DNA of 64,000 nucleotides from Talinum fruticosum (lineage: Eukaryota > Streptophyta > Magnoliopsida > Caryophyllales > Talinaceae), in assembly GCA_021018815.1 (NCBI GenBank), contig JAITYX010000046.1, forward strand, positions 496,001-560,000. Direction: 5' to 3'. The translations under genes and the position numbers were made by a program. Below, in pieces: positions 9,160 through 24,186 of the stretch. A model generated the notes under the pieces. It worked only from the letters and a program-made list of their open reading frames with translations, did no database searches and was not told where the DNA came from. Numbering within the stretch: position 1 is the first letter of the stretch; each line of letters opens with the position of its first letter.

Positions 9160-10640
9160 GGAGGTTTTGAATGAGTTTCATTGCTTCTTCCATGGCCTTT
9201 TGCCGACTCTTGACCGGTTTTCTTTGCTCTTCCATGGCCTTTTGATGACTCTCGGTTAGTTTTCTTTGCTCTTCCATGGCTTTTTGATGACTCTCAACTA
9301 ATTTTCTTTACTCGATCAAGTTGTTCTTGGGTTGATTGAAGTTGTGATTGTAGCCGAGAATAAGCCGAGGAATTGTAGGTAGCACTCGTAGAGGATGTCG
9401 AGGCGAGTAGGCTTCTCGTAGAACATTGTTGCGGAATTACCCAATCCATAGATGGTTGATTTTTTACTCCATCCAGCTCGACACCTCATAGTAGAGGGTC
9501 TCGCCTCTTTTGTCCCATCCCGAATACCACGCTCGGCTCTAACTACTTCATATTTTTCCTGCAAAAGGGAAAGCATCCATTGTACATTCAATATGAATAT
9601 CCCCTACAATTGTCCATTTCACTCTATTTGCTTATAAAGGTTTATGGAGATAATATTCTTACCCACAGAGATTTGGACCGGTCATCGACGAAAACCTTTC
9701 CAGATTGAGCATCTTCCTTACTACGACTCCTCACGAACAATGCAGATGGAGTAGGATTCTTCCCTTCCTTGATCTAGGCATACAAAATATGCAATAAAGT
9801 TACACAAACTAAATTATGTGTATAAAATGAAAGAAAACCAAAATACTAGAGTTTATACCATTTGGACCTGTGAGATCTCGCGGTTGAGACCGAGAGTTGT
9901 CTATGTAAGGTTCCTGCTTTTGGGCCTTCTGTCCTATTCTTGAAGCATTGGGCAAATTTTTTTGAAATTCAGAGGTACTTCTTAGCCCCTTCAACCTCTC
10001 TCGCCCCTCATCCGACAACCAAGTTATTGGTTTATCATCGGGCCTTTTTCCAGCCTTGCTCGTTAAGTTCCTCAAATTTTTACCAACTTTCTTCTTCCAC
10101 TCGCATAGACTTCTTGAGAAAGTTCTGGAGCCCAAGCATACTTGCCCTGTTTTACACAAATATTAACAAACATAAATTGAAAATATTAAAAACTACTCAT
10201 ATATATCCAATTGTTTTCAAGTTTTTTACCTCAAAAGTCCTCCACAAAAGTTATAACTCTTCTTTAGGGATATTTGATAAACATGTGCACTGGCCATTGT
10301 AGAAACTCTTGATATCATCTGATATAGCTCGTGACAACTTCGACTTAGTGAACCCGCAATAAAATTATTAAGTTAAAAGTACCCAAAGAATACGAAAAAT
10401 AAACCAAATTACTGAGACATACCACCAGCTATCATCATCCTTTGCCAAAACTCTCTTGCCTGCAAGCTGCCCCTTGTTGTGAGCTATCTCCCTGTGATGA
10501 TGATGATTGAGCTTGGACTATAACATGATCGACCCCAACATTGGAATTGGAACCGAAGTAGGTGCACCATGATTTAGCGCAAAACCTTTTGTTCGAGGCA
10601 TACTTGTATATATAATGAATAATGTCATGCAAAGAAAATT
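9160..10640 (-). pseudogene. tnpA-like En/Spm DNA-binding protein, decayed
   Basis: The gene is split into several blocks with intron-like spacers. A block at 10159-9809 contains WKKKVGKN..NLTSKAGKRPDDKPITWLSDEGRERL, which resembles the plant Ptta/En-Spm transposase domain (Transposase_24). The next block (about 9720-9660) encodes a sequence like SKEDAQSGKVFVDDRSK, and 9591-9430 encodes EKYEVVRAERGIRDGTKEA. The C-terminus carries three 14-residue repeats. In the family this protein binds the subterminal repeats and assists TnpD in the nucleus. It follows the tnpD-like gene on the same strand. Exon limits are approximate, and several frames are needed, so it is called a pseudogene. Confidence 0.7.
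9190..9315 (-). repeat. 42-bp in-frame tandem repeat in the tnpA-like gene
   Basis: CCATGG recurs at 9190, 9232 and 9274, exactly 42 bp apart, within conserved units. On the minus strand each unit encodes 14 residues resembling AMEEQRKLTESHQK, strongly charged and coiled-coil-like. Fourteen residues is two heptads, so the expansion keeps a coiled-coil register. The third unit (lowest coordinates) has diverged most. Confidence 0.8.
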
Positions 10641-10750
10641 TAAGTATATATATTCAAAAATAAATTAATATACACAAAAAAATCAAAACATAAATCAAAA
10701 TCATAACATAGATTGTTTGGTTATCAATGTCACGAGATTACAATATTATT

Positions 10751-13700
10751 TCAAAAATCATCGTCATCATTAGCTACAATGTCATCATCAACGTCATTAT
10801 ACAATAAAAGACTGTCATCATCTGCCTCCCCTTCAAAATTATCATCCTCGTTTTCAGCATTGAAATCGATTTCATTAGCTTCCTCTTCAATTATGTCCTC
10901 AAGTTCATTTTCAACTCCTTCTTGGACTCCTTCAAACTCACACAAAGTAGGAGGATTTTCATTAGTATCCTCTTGGAATGTCTGTATCATTGAGTGGTGC
11001 TTCAATGGTTGATCTTGGTTTTATCTTAATAACCGCCCACCATTGGTTTCTATCGTTCCTTATACTTGGATAAGGGGTAAAATACACTTGCATAACTTGG
11101 GATGCCAATACAAATGGATCATACTTTGGGTACTTCTTTGTATGGTTGACATCCACTAATTTATATTGTTCGTGTATATTAATACCCCTTATAGAATCAA
11201 ACCATTCACATTTGAACAAAACCGTCTTGTAAGAGCGAGAATCCCCAACATACTCTAACTCAATCACCTCTTGAAGAATGCCATAATAATGAATGTCATC
11301 TACCCCTTACACGGATACCCCATAGTTCATACTGGCCTTGTTTTCACCATATTTATCGGTGTGAAAGTTGTAATTATTTATGTAATAATGGTTAAAACTA
11401 CGCACATCCTTCTTTGGACCAAGTGCCAAACTTTTAATTACTCCATTGTTCTCGTTCAAATGAAAAACCTACGCCATTAAAATATAAGTTAATGAAAATG
11501 TAATACATATTTAAACCACTCGCAACACAACATCAATATACTAACCTTCTCTCGAAACCATTTTGGGAATTCTTTATCAGACTTACTCCATACTTCATCT
11601 TTCTTAACACGTGGATCTAGTGTAATCATTTCATTTTCAAATTGCCTTAGTTAGGGAAAATGCTTATTATTAGTTCGTTATCATTAAAAGATAATATATG
11701 ACAAAATTATTCAAGTTGATAGTCGTACCATTCATAATCCTCTAATATTTCATAATTCTGAAGAATGTATGGATGAGCTGCATCATACTCGCGTTGATCA
11801 AGGTATCTCATACGTCCTTCATCTGGGGCATACCGACATTAAAGGAGAAGACATCCGGAATGTGTTCACCTTGATTCTCCTCTATATGAGGATATACATT
11901 TCACCCAAGATCTCTTGTTTTTGTTTCAACATTTTTCTCAAAGTAAGCGGCACAAAAATTTGAAATCTCCTCTGTTAGATATGCATTGCAAATGGACGGT
12001 TCAACACGAGCTTTATTACCGACTTTCTTCTCTAAATGATGCAAAAATCTGCATCATAATTACAAATATTTACTATCATTACTACAAAATATTAATTGAC
12101 AACTTGATAAGAATCACCTGATACCTTTTAAAGGGATACATCCATCTATACTCGAACGAGTCCACCCACTTTAGCCTCATATGGTAAGTGCACAGGAAGA
12201 TGCTCCATCACATTGAAGAAAGATGGAGGGAAGATTATCTCCATCTTACATAGTATTTCAGGGATATTTGCCTCTAATCGAGTACATCCTCCGTTAGCAA
12301 ATGAGCGGCGCATAAATCCTTGAAGAATTGGCTCAATTCTGTAAGGACTTTCCAAACATTTGGAGGTAGTAATTCCCTCAATGCTATGGGTAATAATCGC
12401 TCCATAAGGATGTGACAATCATGGCTTTTCAAATTATACAACTTTGCATTTTTTCCATCAACACATCGACTTAAATTACTAGCATATCCGTCGGGTAACT
12501 TAAGTTGTTTTAGCCACTCACATAAAGCTTTTCTTACCTCTTTATTCATAACATATGGAGCGTCCGGAACAGTTTCAGTTCGTCCTCCATCAGCATGTTC
12601 AGTAGTTTGAATGTTTAGCTTTCGACGCTTACAATGAGTGGCTAAATCCTTTCTTGCGTTGATGTCATCCTTAGTTTTTCCCTTTACATCCATGATTGTG
12701 TTGATTACTTGATCAAACACATTCTTTTCGACATGCATGACATCTAAATTGTGACGTATGAGAAGGTCTTTCTAATATGGCAATTCCCATAATATGCTTC
12801 GCTTTGTCCAATTGTGAGACTCGAGATAACCACCAATTGAGCCATGATAATCAATAGAGTTAGGCATCGTACATATGCGATCCCATATTTGATCACCTTT
12901 AAGATGAGGAGGAGGAGGTGAATGGTCAACCTTATTTTTCAAAAAAGCACTCTTGTTAGACCTAAAACGATGACCTTCGGGAAGAAATTGTCTATGACAA
13001 TCAAACCATGTGGTCTTCTTCCCATGTTTTAGTCTCGAATGCCTTCGTGTTTTCCATGCAATAAGGACAAGCTAATTTCCCGATGTCATCCAACCCGAAA
13101 GCATACCATATGATGGAAAGTCACTTATTGTCCACATAACTACTGCCTTCAACATAAAGTTATTCTTTTTCGAAACATCATACGTTTGAAGGTCAACATC
13201 CCATAATTGCTTCAATTCCTCAATGAGGGGTTGTAAATAAACATCAAGTTTCCCTTAGGACTTTGTGGGTCAGGAATCAACAGAGTAAGAAACATGAATT
13301 ATCTCTTCATACACAACCAAGGTGGTAAATTGTATGGAGTTGCAATTACGGGCCAACGAGAATACGTCCGCCCAAAATTGCCAAATAGGGTGAAGCCATC
13401 GGTACATAAAGCTAATCGAACATTGCGAGGTTCAGCGGCAAATTCCTTGAAAGTGAAATCGAAATGCTTCCAGGCTTCACTATCACATGGATGTGCCATT
13501 GAGCCACTTTCATGTGGATTTTCATAATGCCACCTCATTTGGGCCGCTGTGCCATTCGTCGCATACAATCTTTGTAATCTCGACCCAATTGGAAAGTATA
13601 TTAGTACTTTCTTTGCAATACCTTTACCCCTCAATGTCTTCTTCTCATATCTATCGATCCCACAATGCTCACATCTATCCAAATTCATTTTATCTTTCCA

Positions 13701-14372
13701 ATATAACAAACATCCATTTGGACAAACATCAATTCTCTCATGTGGAAGTTCCAAAGCGAGCAAGCGACTTCTTCGTAAAATAATAAGTGTCGGTCAACTC
13801 AGTATTAGGTGGACACATTTCCTTCATCAGTGCCAACAAATTATCAACGACTCTATTTGGGAGATTAAACTCACATTTGATGTTAATGAGCCGTGAGATT
13901 ACCGATAATAAAGACAAATCACACCCCTCGTACAAAGGTCTCTTAGCCGCTTCCAACATTTCAAAGAATTTTTTGCATCTTCATTTGGTTCTTCATCCAC
14001 ACTTTCATCATCAATCCATGTTGAGGACATAGGCCCAAATGCATCCATCAACATTTCATGCATTGATTCAACTTGTGGATTTGACGACCCTTGATTGTTC
14101 ACTTCTAAATCAGGGTAAGTCTCTCCATGGTTAACCCAATGAAAATAATTAGCGTGAAACCCATGTTTATACAAATGTAATTTCACGGTATCCTTATCTA
14201 AGAAAGGCACGTTGCCACATTTACTACAAGGGCACCTCATCTTCTTCGACCTCTTGAAGCTTTCTTCTTGTTTAGCAAATGGAATAAATTCCTCTTCTAT
14301 CCTACGAATGAACTCCTTATTCAAGTATTTTCCATCAAACCTTTTATACATCCACTCTCTATTTGTCTCCAT
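10751..14372 (-). pseudogene. tnpD-like CACTA transposase (Transposase_21), decayed
   Basis: The start ATG at 14372 opens a transposase-associated domain (REWMYKR, CPCSKCGN, then HGE at about residues 5-85). Further blocks in shifted frames carry the Tnp2/Transposase_21 catalytic region: CPNGCLLYWKD and CEHCG near 13720-13670, and LCTDGFTLFGN with YNLPPWLCMK at about 13420-13310. A later block reads HVEKNVFDQVI near 12730. A DUF4218-like stretch (MEHLPVHLPYEA) lies at about 12200. A DUF4216-like domain (FKCEWFDS, PFVLASQVMQVYF) occupies 11267-10962 and is followed by a very acidic tail to 10751. This is the normal order for the catalytic protein of En/Spm elements, which cuts and rejoins element ends. 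Several frameshifts break it. Confidence 0.85.
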
Positions 14373-17255
<2,883 letters not shown>

Positions 17256-17272
17256 TCGAATTCGCAAATTAC

Positions 17273-17600
17273 CGGGACAGAGATGATAGTACCAGAATTT
17301 GCAGCGGTAGTTAACAGAGAACGCAACACTCTTCGCCGTAAAGAAACATCGGTGACCGAAGACACCGGCGCCGAAGAGGAGCGCAGACACCGGCGCTCGA
17401 GACGAGCGAAGACGCCAGCGAGACGAGCGAAGACGTCGTGCGAGGCGAGAGCAGAACCGGAGTAGAACCGGAGTGAAGACCGAGGACACCGGCGCCGGAG
17501 GAGAGCGATGACGTCGGCGGCTGGATGCTGTTGTCTGAAGCCTTAAACACCGGAGGGAAGGGATAGGAGGGAGAGAGTTAGGGATTAAGAAATTGGAGTC
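17273..17600 (-). other. GC-rich first exon (leader) of the 9.3-kb CACTA
   Basis: Read on the minus strand, this very CpG-rich block ends in CCCG followed by GTAATTTGCG, a splice donor at 17272-17271. It lies just inside the right subterminal array and upstream of the transposase, so it is probably the promoter-proximal untranslated exon. It is conserved in the truncated copy (about 33312-33610). Long frames on both strands are compositional. Confidence 0.5.
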
Positions 17601-17644
17601 CCGTGAATGTGAACTCGCTGAAACCTTATTTTTTTGGAGTTAGC

Positions 17645-17835
17645 ATCCAAAGTTAGCGTCGGAAGCCATTTTCGGACGCCAATTAGCGTCGGATTTGTAA
17701 TCCGACTCTAAAATCGGACGCTAATAGAATCCGATTTTTTTTCGACTCAAATAGTGTCCTTTTTGAAATCCGACACTAATTTCATCAGTATTAGAGTCGA
17801 ATTTTGTTGTGGTCTCTAAATTCGACGCTAATCGC
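17645..17835. repeat. Right subterminal array of the 9.3-kb CACTA
   Basis: Copies of AGCGTCGGA and its complement, plus decayed forms such as AGTGTCCTTT and TCCGACACT, lead into the right terminal repeat. Confidence 0.8.
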
Positions 17836-17854
17836 GAGTTTTGTTGTAGTGGAA

Positions 17855-18599
17855 GACCCCATTGAGTCGAGTGATTTGACCAATAAACCCGTTTAAATAA
17901 GGCCAATGATGTGTTGAATAATAATGACTTGTAATGTTAATGATCCGTTTAAAGTTCCAATATTTATTTCACTTTTTCTATTATAATAAGGAGATTTATA
18001 TGTATATTTACTGCATTTAAAAAACAGATCGAGAAAGGATTGACCTAATTAGGCTCAACCGACCCATTTTATTCGAGTAGGAAAATTTTGGCTTTGTTTG
18101 AATCCAACCCATTATCCCTCCTAGGTGTTATGGGTCAAGTACATCTAAAATGGTTTCAAATAAATTAGAGATTTATAATAAATTAAAATTTATTTTAATT
18201 AAAACATCAAAATTTTACATTGTTATGGTAATATTATTTTAAAAAATAAAAATATATTATTTAAGATGTGACAAGGTATATTTACTTCACCAAAAATACG
18301 ATAGTATAACTTCGCATATTTTGTATTTTAATATATCATGCTATTTGAATGCATACATATTTTTATTGAAATTAACTATGTATAATTTTTGTATATAATA
18401 TTTTAATATGAGAAAGAAGTTGAGATATGAAATAGTATTAGTGTTCGTTTGTAAAAATGACTACGATAAATATGTAACATCCCTTCAAGTGATGTGATAT
18501 AATAAATAATCATAACTAAAAGAGTGATAAAGTGCAAGGGAAATCATATTATGGTATAAAACATTCAATCAACAAGGTACAAAGTTAAAATTGTCATTT
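17855..18599. other. AT-rich intergenic DNA, no gene
   Basis: No recognisable family. It is the right flank of the CACTA insertion and was contiguous with 8544 before that insertion. Confidence 0.5.
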
Positions 18600-18745
18600 T
18601 TATAACCTTGACCCAACAGGTCAAACAGGTTCGGGTTGGGTTTGACCCACTAATTTACGAGTTTTTGGGTTTTAAGAAAATCGTGTCCAGAACCCAAAAA
18701 TTTTGGGCGGGTTCGGAACGGGTTTTCGGGTCGGGTCGGTTTTTC
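18600..18745. repeat. GGGT/GACCC degenerate repeat patch
   Basis: It contains GACCCAACAGGTCAAACAGG, GGGTTGGGTTTGACCC and CGGGTCGGGTCGG. It resembles hAT subterminal sequence and the patch at 8230-8390 across the CACTA insertion. The two might be arms of one older element, but no terminal repeat or duplication was found. Confidence 0.4.
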
Positions 18746-19175
18746 CAGATTTCACACTCGAATTATTAATTTGATTGGTGTTATTTAACAAACTTCATGA
18801 ATTTTTAAGTACATTTTTTAAATATATTTTTTGGCTAGTAGATGCATGGGATACATATGCATGGGCAAGTAGATCCATGAGATATATATCCCTTGTGCAT
18901 CCCACCTCGTTAGGAGGGGAACCAGAATTTGGACAGAGCTTCCCCACGAATTGGCGGAGTTTCTTTTTTGAAAATGAAGATCATTTTTTAAAAGTGATAA
19001 TTTTTGAAATAGGGATGTATCTCTTATTAAGATTTCCAATTTTTATAATCGAAAATAAATTAAGACAAGATGAATGGCGGTTTTATTAATAATTTTATTC
19101 TAGTAATTATTTTTAGAAATCTCGGGATATTATTTCGCAACTAAAAAAATAAAAAACTCAGAATTAACTTAATTT

Positions 19176-20999
19176 TGTCGTAGGGATTTTGGGCAAATTG
19201 GTGTAAAAACACCGGTTTGGACCACGGTCCTACCCGGTGACCGTCCGGTGCCGGTGAGAGCTATCGCCATACGGTCCATGGTGCCGGCCATGGGCCATGA
19301 CCGAGCTGGTCGAGTCTCGGACCATGGCCTAGTTGTCGGAAAATAAAAATTCTTTTTGTTATTTTTCAATAAAAAATGTCGAGGAGCGAATTAGAAGAAA
19401 TAAAACAAGAAAATACGAGTCGCCGATTAGTTTTAGGAATAAAAAACTAACAAAAATAAATAAATGCTCTTCCAATCTTAATATGGGAAAACTGAATTTG
19501 AAAAAGGTTTGAAAAGATGACTCTATCAGTCTAGAACCAAGAATCTGGATTCGCAGGTGAAGGTACGAAATGTAGGGATGCGCCCTTCCGTTACGCTCGT
19601 CAACAAATGGCCATTACTAATTTGAGGAGTGAGTTTAGGTAATGCATTAAAGACAGGCATACAACAAGCCGAGTGCGAAATCTAAATCAACCAAGGAATG
19701 CCAAAGAAAGGGATAAAAAGAGATATGAAGCCGATAAAAAAGCAAGTAAAGAAAAACAAAAAGAAAAGCAAAAGAAAGCGAAAGCGAAAATAAAAAAGGT
19801 TACATCGGGCGGGGAAGAATTTAAAAGTGATTACATTATTTCTCCACAATAGCGAAAGCCATAAATAAATGCAAAATAAATAAACCGTGGTTGAAGACAT
19901 ATTTGGTGCCCTTAGGTTGTCCCACCCGCTAATCTAGGTTTCGAACCGGATCCGAAAGCTTGATGGTGGTGAATTGAAAGAGGCTTTTTGTGAACTTTTA
20001 TGAGGGTAGGTTGATATTTATGAATGATGAAGGGCTAGAGATCGAATGTCGGTAGTGTAGGAAGGATTAGCTGAAAGGAGACTAAGATATTAAAATAAAT
20101 GAATGGTCGGTAGCTCTTAGTCAAACTTCAGCACCGTAATGCATAGGAAAGAGTCATATGCCCATTGAGAAAGCCTAAGATCTCCATTTATAAGAGAGGA
20201 TTAGGTCACAAATGACATAGGGTTTCAGCTAAATGTAGCCGTCCAAAATAAGTAGAAAACCGGCTGGCGGATCACAAAAACCGAACCAAATCAAATTTGG
20301 ACCGGAACCCGGGAATAGTGCCGAGATGTGCGGCGCCATGGAGAAATGACATCCTATGGACTCCGCTCCCTTCGAGTGTTCCAGTTGAACTCGAAGTAAA
20401 ACGCAACATTTGGGGGCAAAATCCTCCGGAGTGCGGCGCCAACCTTGAACAACGTCATTTTGTGAGGACTCCGCTCCCTTCGGTGTTCCAGCTGAACTCG
20501 AAGTAAAACGCAACATTTGGTGGCAAAATCCTCCGAAGTGCGGCGCCAACCTTGAACAACGTCATTTTGTGAAAGTGAGCTCCATGTCTCGGTTGGACGC
20601 TTGGAGCAAAATGCAACATTTTGGCGATGTTTGCCATGAAATGCGGCGCCGGCCAATGCAACGTCGTACGGACGAGTTTAACTCCATGTCTCGGTTGGAC
20701 ACCGATGATGTAACGCGGCGTTTTGAGTGCGGTAAGGCTCGTACATGGTGCCGGCCAAGGGTTGACTCTAGAGCGTTGACTTGGGCTTGGACTGTGTGAA
20801 GAAATGGATTTTGGACCGACCCAAGGCAAAAAGGTTTATTTTTGGTGCTAAAGGGTTTTTGATTTTCTAACTTCCGTCACGCCAATAAGACACCGACCAT
20901 GATCCGAATCCACAAATATGACTAGGATTTCATCACCGGAATGACAAAATAAAATACATAAATAAAAGAAATAAGGATGACACATTTTACTTGTCTACA
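19176..20999 (-). mobile_element. Tat-lineage Gypsy LTR, minus orientation
   Basis: On the minus strand the LTR begins TGTAGACAAGTAAAA at 20999, directly after a purine-rich tract (AAAGTGGGTGCTAAC at 21014-21000). That is the usual junction of internal region and 3' LTR, and TGTAGACA is a start seen in plant Tat LTRs. The far end is not secured; TGTCGTAGGG at 19176 is a candidate only. The LTR carries a tandem array at 20360-20680 and a GC-rich patch at 19205-19345. It faces the plus-strand mobile-domain gene at 21661, consistent with an antisense ORF between pol and the 3' LTR. Confidence 0.55.
20360..20690. repeat. Tandem repeat inside the Tat LTR, about 108-bp unit
   Basis: ACTCCGCTCCCTTCG starts units at 20360 and 20468. 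Each unit holds GAACTCGAAGTAAAACGCAA, then a variant of GGCAAAATCCTCCG, then GTGCGGCGCCAACC. Two further diverged units, beginning near CTCCATGTCTCGGTTGGAC at about 20580 and 20683, keep GCGGCG/GCAACATTTTGG elements. Tandem arrays near LTRs are known for Tat elements. Confidence 0.8.
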
Positions 21000-21014
21000 G
21001 TTAGCACCCACTTT
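21000..21014 (-). other. Polypurine tract of the Tat element
   Basis: AAAGTGGGTGCTAAC on the minus strand lies directly before the LTR start TGTAGACA. In retrotransposons such a tract primes plus-strand DNA synthesis. Confidence 0.5.
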
Positions 21015-21449
21015 GACCAGAGTTTGAAAGACGAAGGGTTAAAGTAGACACTAAAGGGTACTTATCTCATTTCGAGCATTGTTTCAAATGTTGACTCGAC
21101 TTGTATTGTCTAGAATTGGTCACGGTCAAACTTGAACTTCGAGATGGGGCCTAGATTTGATCGCGATGCGTGCGTTACGAAGTCCGGTAAGAGAGTCCCG
21201 AACTTGGCTTGATCGAGCCCCGAAGCTTGACAAGTTTTTCTCGCTAAATCTTCGATCGTTTCTTGATCCGAAGCTTGGCATGATAAACTACTTGTACTAA
21301 CACACTTGTTAGTGGGTAATTGTATTTACGAAAGTTTAGTATTTTACCTAAATAATTCGAGTCAAAAACGGATCGAAAATCCGATCCGATAAAGTTGACA
21401 TAGTGGTTCCAAAGTCCCACTAGAATGCACATGGTTCCAAGAACCCACT

Positions 21450-21565
21450 TGCCACGCCTGATTGGACTTCACAAGCCCGAGTCACCAGCTGTGCTCGTAA
21501 AGTCGTCGCCGATGGGACGCTGGTTAAGCCTCGTGACCGGCGCCGACCAGCCTTTAGGCAGGTCT
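21450..21565. other. GC-rich patch upstream of the antisense ORF
   Basis: CTCGTGACCGGCGCCGACC and related ACCGG/CGCCG sequence stands out from the AT-rich surroundings, just 5' of the first exon. Similar patches recur at 19205, 22868, 24478, 25165 and 29050. They share composition rather than sequence. Confidence 0.4.
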
Positions 21566-21660
21566 TGTTTGCTTCTTCTTGCTTGCTTTAACTTTGCTCT
21601 AGTTTGCTCCTTCTTATCTTGAGAAAACTAGTGTGGTTTTCATACACAAAACTCATCAAA

Positions 21661-24186
21661 ATGTCTAAAAGAAGAGCTCATCCTATTAGGAGGACAAGAG
21701 TCGAGAGTTCGATTCACGACGACTTCTTAAAAATGAGTGGCGCCCTCACGATGAATGGATCCTTAGTGACCTCTTGGTGGAAGCCGAGAGCCATGTCTCT
21801 TCACTTGCCATTTCTCCTTCGGTAAGCTTGTTGGCTTGAATTTCTTTCTTTGCTCATTTGGAGTAGTATTTCTATTAAAATCTCATTGGATTTTCATTTT
21901 GTAGAAGGGTTCCATTTGGAGCAATGAGGCTATTCAAAAGTTCAATGGACATGTTTAGGGAAAGGAAATACCCTCTAGAGAACATCATGAACAATGTCGG
22001 GGTTTGGTTCCTCTATATTGCTTTAAACCATTTATGTGATCACAAGGAGCGTGGCCCTACCGGGGCCATTAGAGAATGCTTTTGGGATACTACCAACACA
22101 TTCTATCTTCCTTTTGGGGAGATGACCATTACTCCTTTTGATTTTGCCGTTCTCTTGGGGTTTGGGTTTCTTGGGGGAACCTCTAGTTTATGACTCGAGA
22201 TTTATATAAAAAATTAGACTATTTGCGTCACCTCTTTGGTCCCCTAGCTAGTAGGTTTCCTCGGGACAATTTCTTTAAGTACACTCTCTTTTTGAGGCCT
22301 TTGAAAATGTTGAGTTTTGGGCTTAACATACCCGCAACAACGAGTCCAGGTAGTGTTAGCTATTATGCTAATCATATCCATCTTTTTTCGGACCAAGCTT
22401 CCAAGGTACATGTTCATTATTTAGTGAACTTAGCAGACTTAGAAAAGGTTAAAGACCTTAATTGGGGTGTACCCCGCTTACACTTTGCTCATAAGGGTTT
22501 TACGCCCAGAGGTGAAACACACAAGAGCTGAGAGAGACTTGACAAACTATCAGCCTTTATGTGGCTTGTGGAAGATTATTGAGGTATACTCCATCTCTTC
22601 TTTAGTTCCAAAATACTTCATCTTGCATGGATAAAGGTTTTACTTGCCTTGTAAAATTGCAGCCCTAGTTATACAAATATTCTCCTCACCTTTCGCCTGG
22701 TTCAAGGAACCATCCTTTGTTCCCGACCTCGGTATCGTGGGCCAAAGCACATGATCTCAACCTTTTGAGGTCCTCTCTCTACCGCATAACTTCAGTATGT
22801 CACTTTTAAGCTTTAAAATTTGAGTCAAAACAAACCCAGAAATTTTCCTTTCTCTTTGCCCAGTCTAATGCCCCGACCACGACTCGTGGTGGGCTTGTAG
22901 GCACGACACGTGGTGGCTGACGTTGACCAATAGCCGGGCATTTGCTGCCTAATTTTGTTGGTTTTTTCTTATCTCCTCATGGGTCCTGTGTGTGTAGGCC
23001 AACTTGCACCCTTGGACTCAAATTCAGCTCCTTCTAAGCTTAGGTGTGGCGCAGAATTGAGTGAGAGGAGGATATTATTTGAAGGACCTTTTGCATTTTG
23101 TTGATATCTTAGCGAGTGGCTTACGCCTCAAATCCGTAACAACACGCGGCCTCCATTCATTCCCCATGATCCACCACAAACAATGTTTTACTTCCGCTCC
23201 ATTACTTAAGAGGAGCAAGAAAAATAACTACCGGGTATCTCTATACCCAATCTTTAAACATGAATTCATCCTATGCTCAATACTTGGGGCGAATTATGAC
23301 CCGATTGGTGAGTTTTCACCTCCTTTCTTTTGTGTAGTTGAATTTCTTGTATGGAAATTCATTTTATCTTTTATAGCTTCTCTCAAAGGACATCTATACC
23401 CCGAGCCTTGATGTCGATGTATTGCAACCCGGAGAATCCCCATGTTATGTCGGAATTCCCGAGATTCCTCAAGATGAGTGTATGGGCCAACCTCTTCCGA
23501 AGAATTAGAAAGGGGTAAGAGTATTATACTCTTTTACTTTTAGTTGCGTGCTAAAAGTGTCTTACTAACATGATGAATTTTGTAGTATGACCAGGAACAA
23601 TCTCGACTAATGTCCATTAACCTCTAGTCCGCCCTCAAAGGTTTTAAAGATCCGTTTATTAGAAAGACCTTCCGAACTTTCTCGGGTGAGTTCACGTTAG
23701 TAAAGGTGCTAACTCATTGAACTTTTAGTAAATGCTAATTGCTCCATTATTTACGTAGAGTCGTCGGTCTAGATCTTCGTCATTGGGAGGCTTCCTTGGT
23801 GGTATGGGGCTCAAACGCGTCCATCTAGTCAAAACGCCACCTGGTAGCACGGTTGGAGCGGGTACTTCCCGACATTCTTCACGGTATTCACATCATCGTA
23901 GTGCTTCCGAGGCGGGTCTTAGTACGTCTATATCCGGGCCTAGCTCTTCCGGGTCGGGCCTAGGTCCTCCAAGGACTATATGGATATCATGCCTTTTTAA
24001 GCACTTGACCGTCACGGTAACCCGTTCGATTTTCACCAAATGTTATATAGCGAGCCTCCCCATGAAGCTTCTTCGGACTACGATGCTAGCTCTTCATAGG
24101 TTGGTGGGGACAGACGAGTTTCCACTTCAATCTTGGAGGATTTCGACAACTATATTTTCGATGACGCCTCCGATGATGAAGATTGA
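21661..24186 (+). pseudogene. Antisense ORF of a Tat element: plant mobile domain (PMD) protein
   Basis: Exon 1 starts ATGTCTAAAAGAAG (basic N-terminus, MSKRRAHPIRRTR) and ends at a GTAAGC donor at 21822; exon 2 starts after TTTTGTAG at 21905. Exon 2 encodes a plant mobile domain: ALNHLCDHKERG, then ECFWDTTNTFYLPFGEM and TITPFDFAVLLGFG. A block follows ending HFAHKGFTPRGE near 22520. Later blocks (23061-23411 and 23783-24186) include a Ser/Gly-rich tail. Stops and frame changes separate the blocks. The domain is related to MAIN/MAIL-type proteins and occurs in transposons. The gene runs opposite to the LTR at 20999, and antisense ORFs are reported in the Tat lineage; linking the two is inference from position. 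Function in the element is unknown. Confidence 0.65.
22868..22935. other. GC-rich patch inside an intron of the antisense ORF
   Basis: CCCCGACCACGACTCGTGG...GCACGACACGTGGTGGCTGACG contains an imperfect CCACGA/TCGTGG palindrome. It lies between an exon ending near 22795 and an acceptor (GTGTGTGTAG) at about 23000, so it is intronic. Confidence 0.4.
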
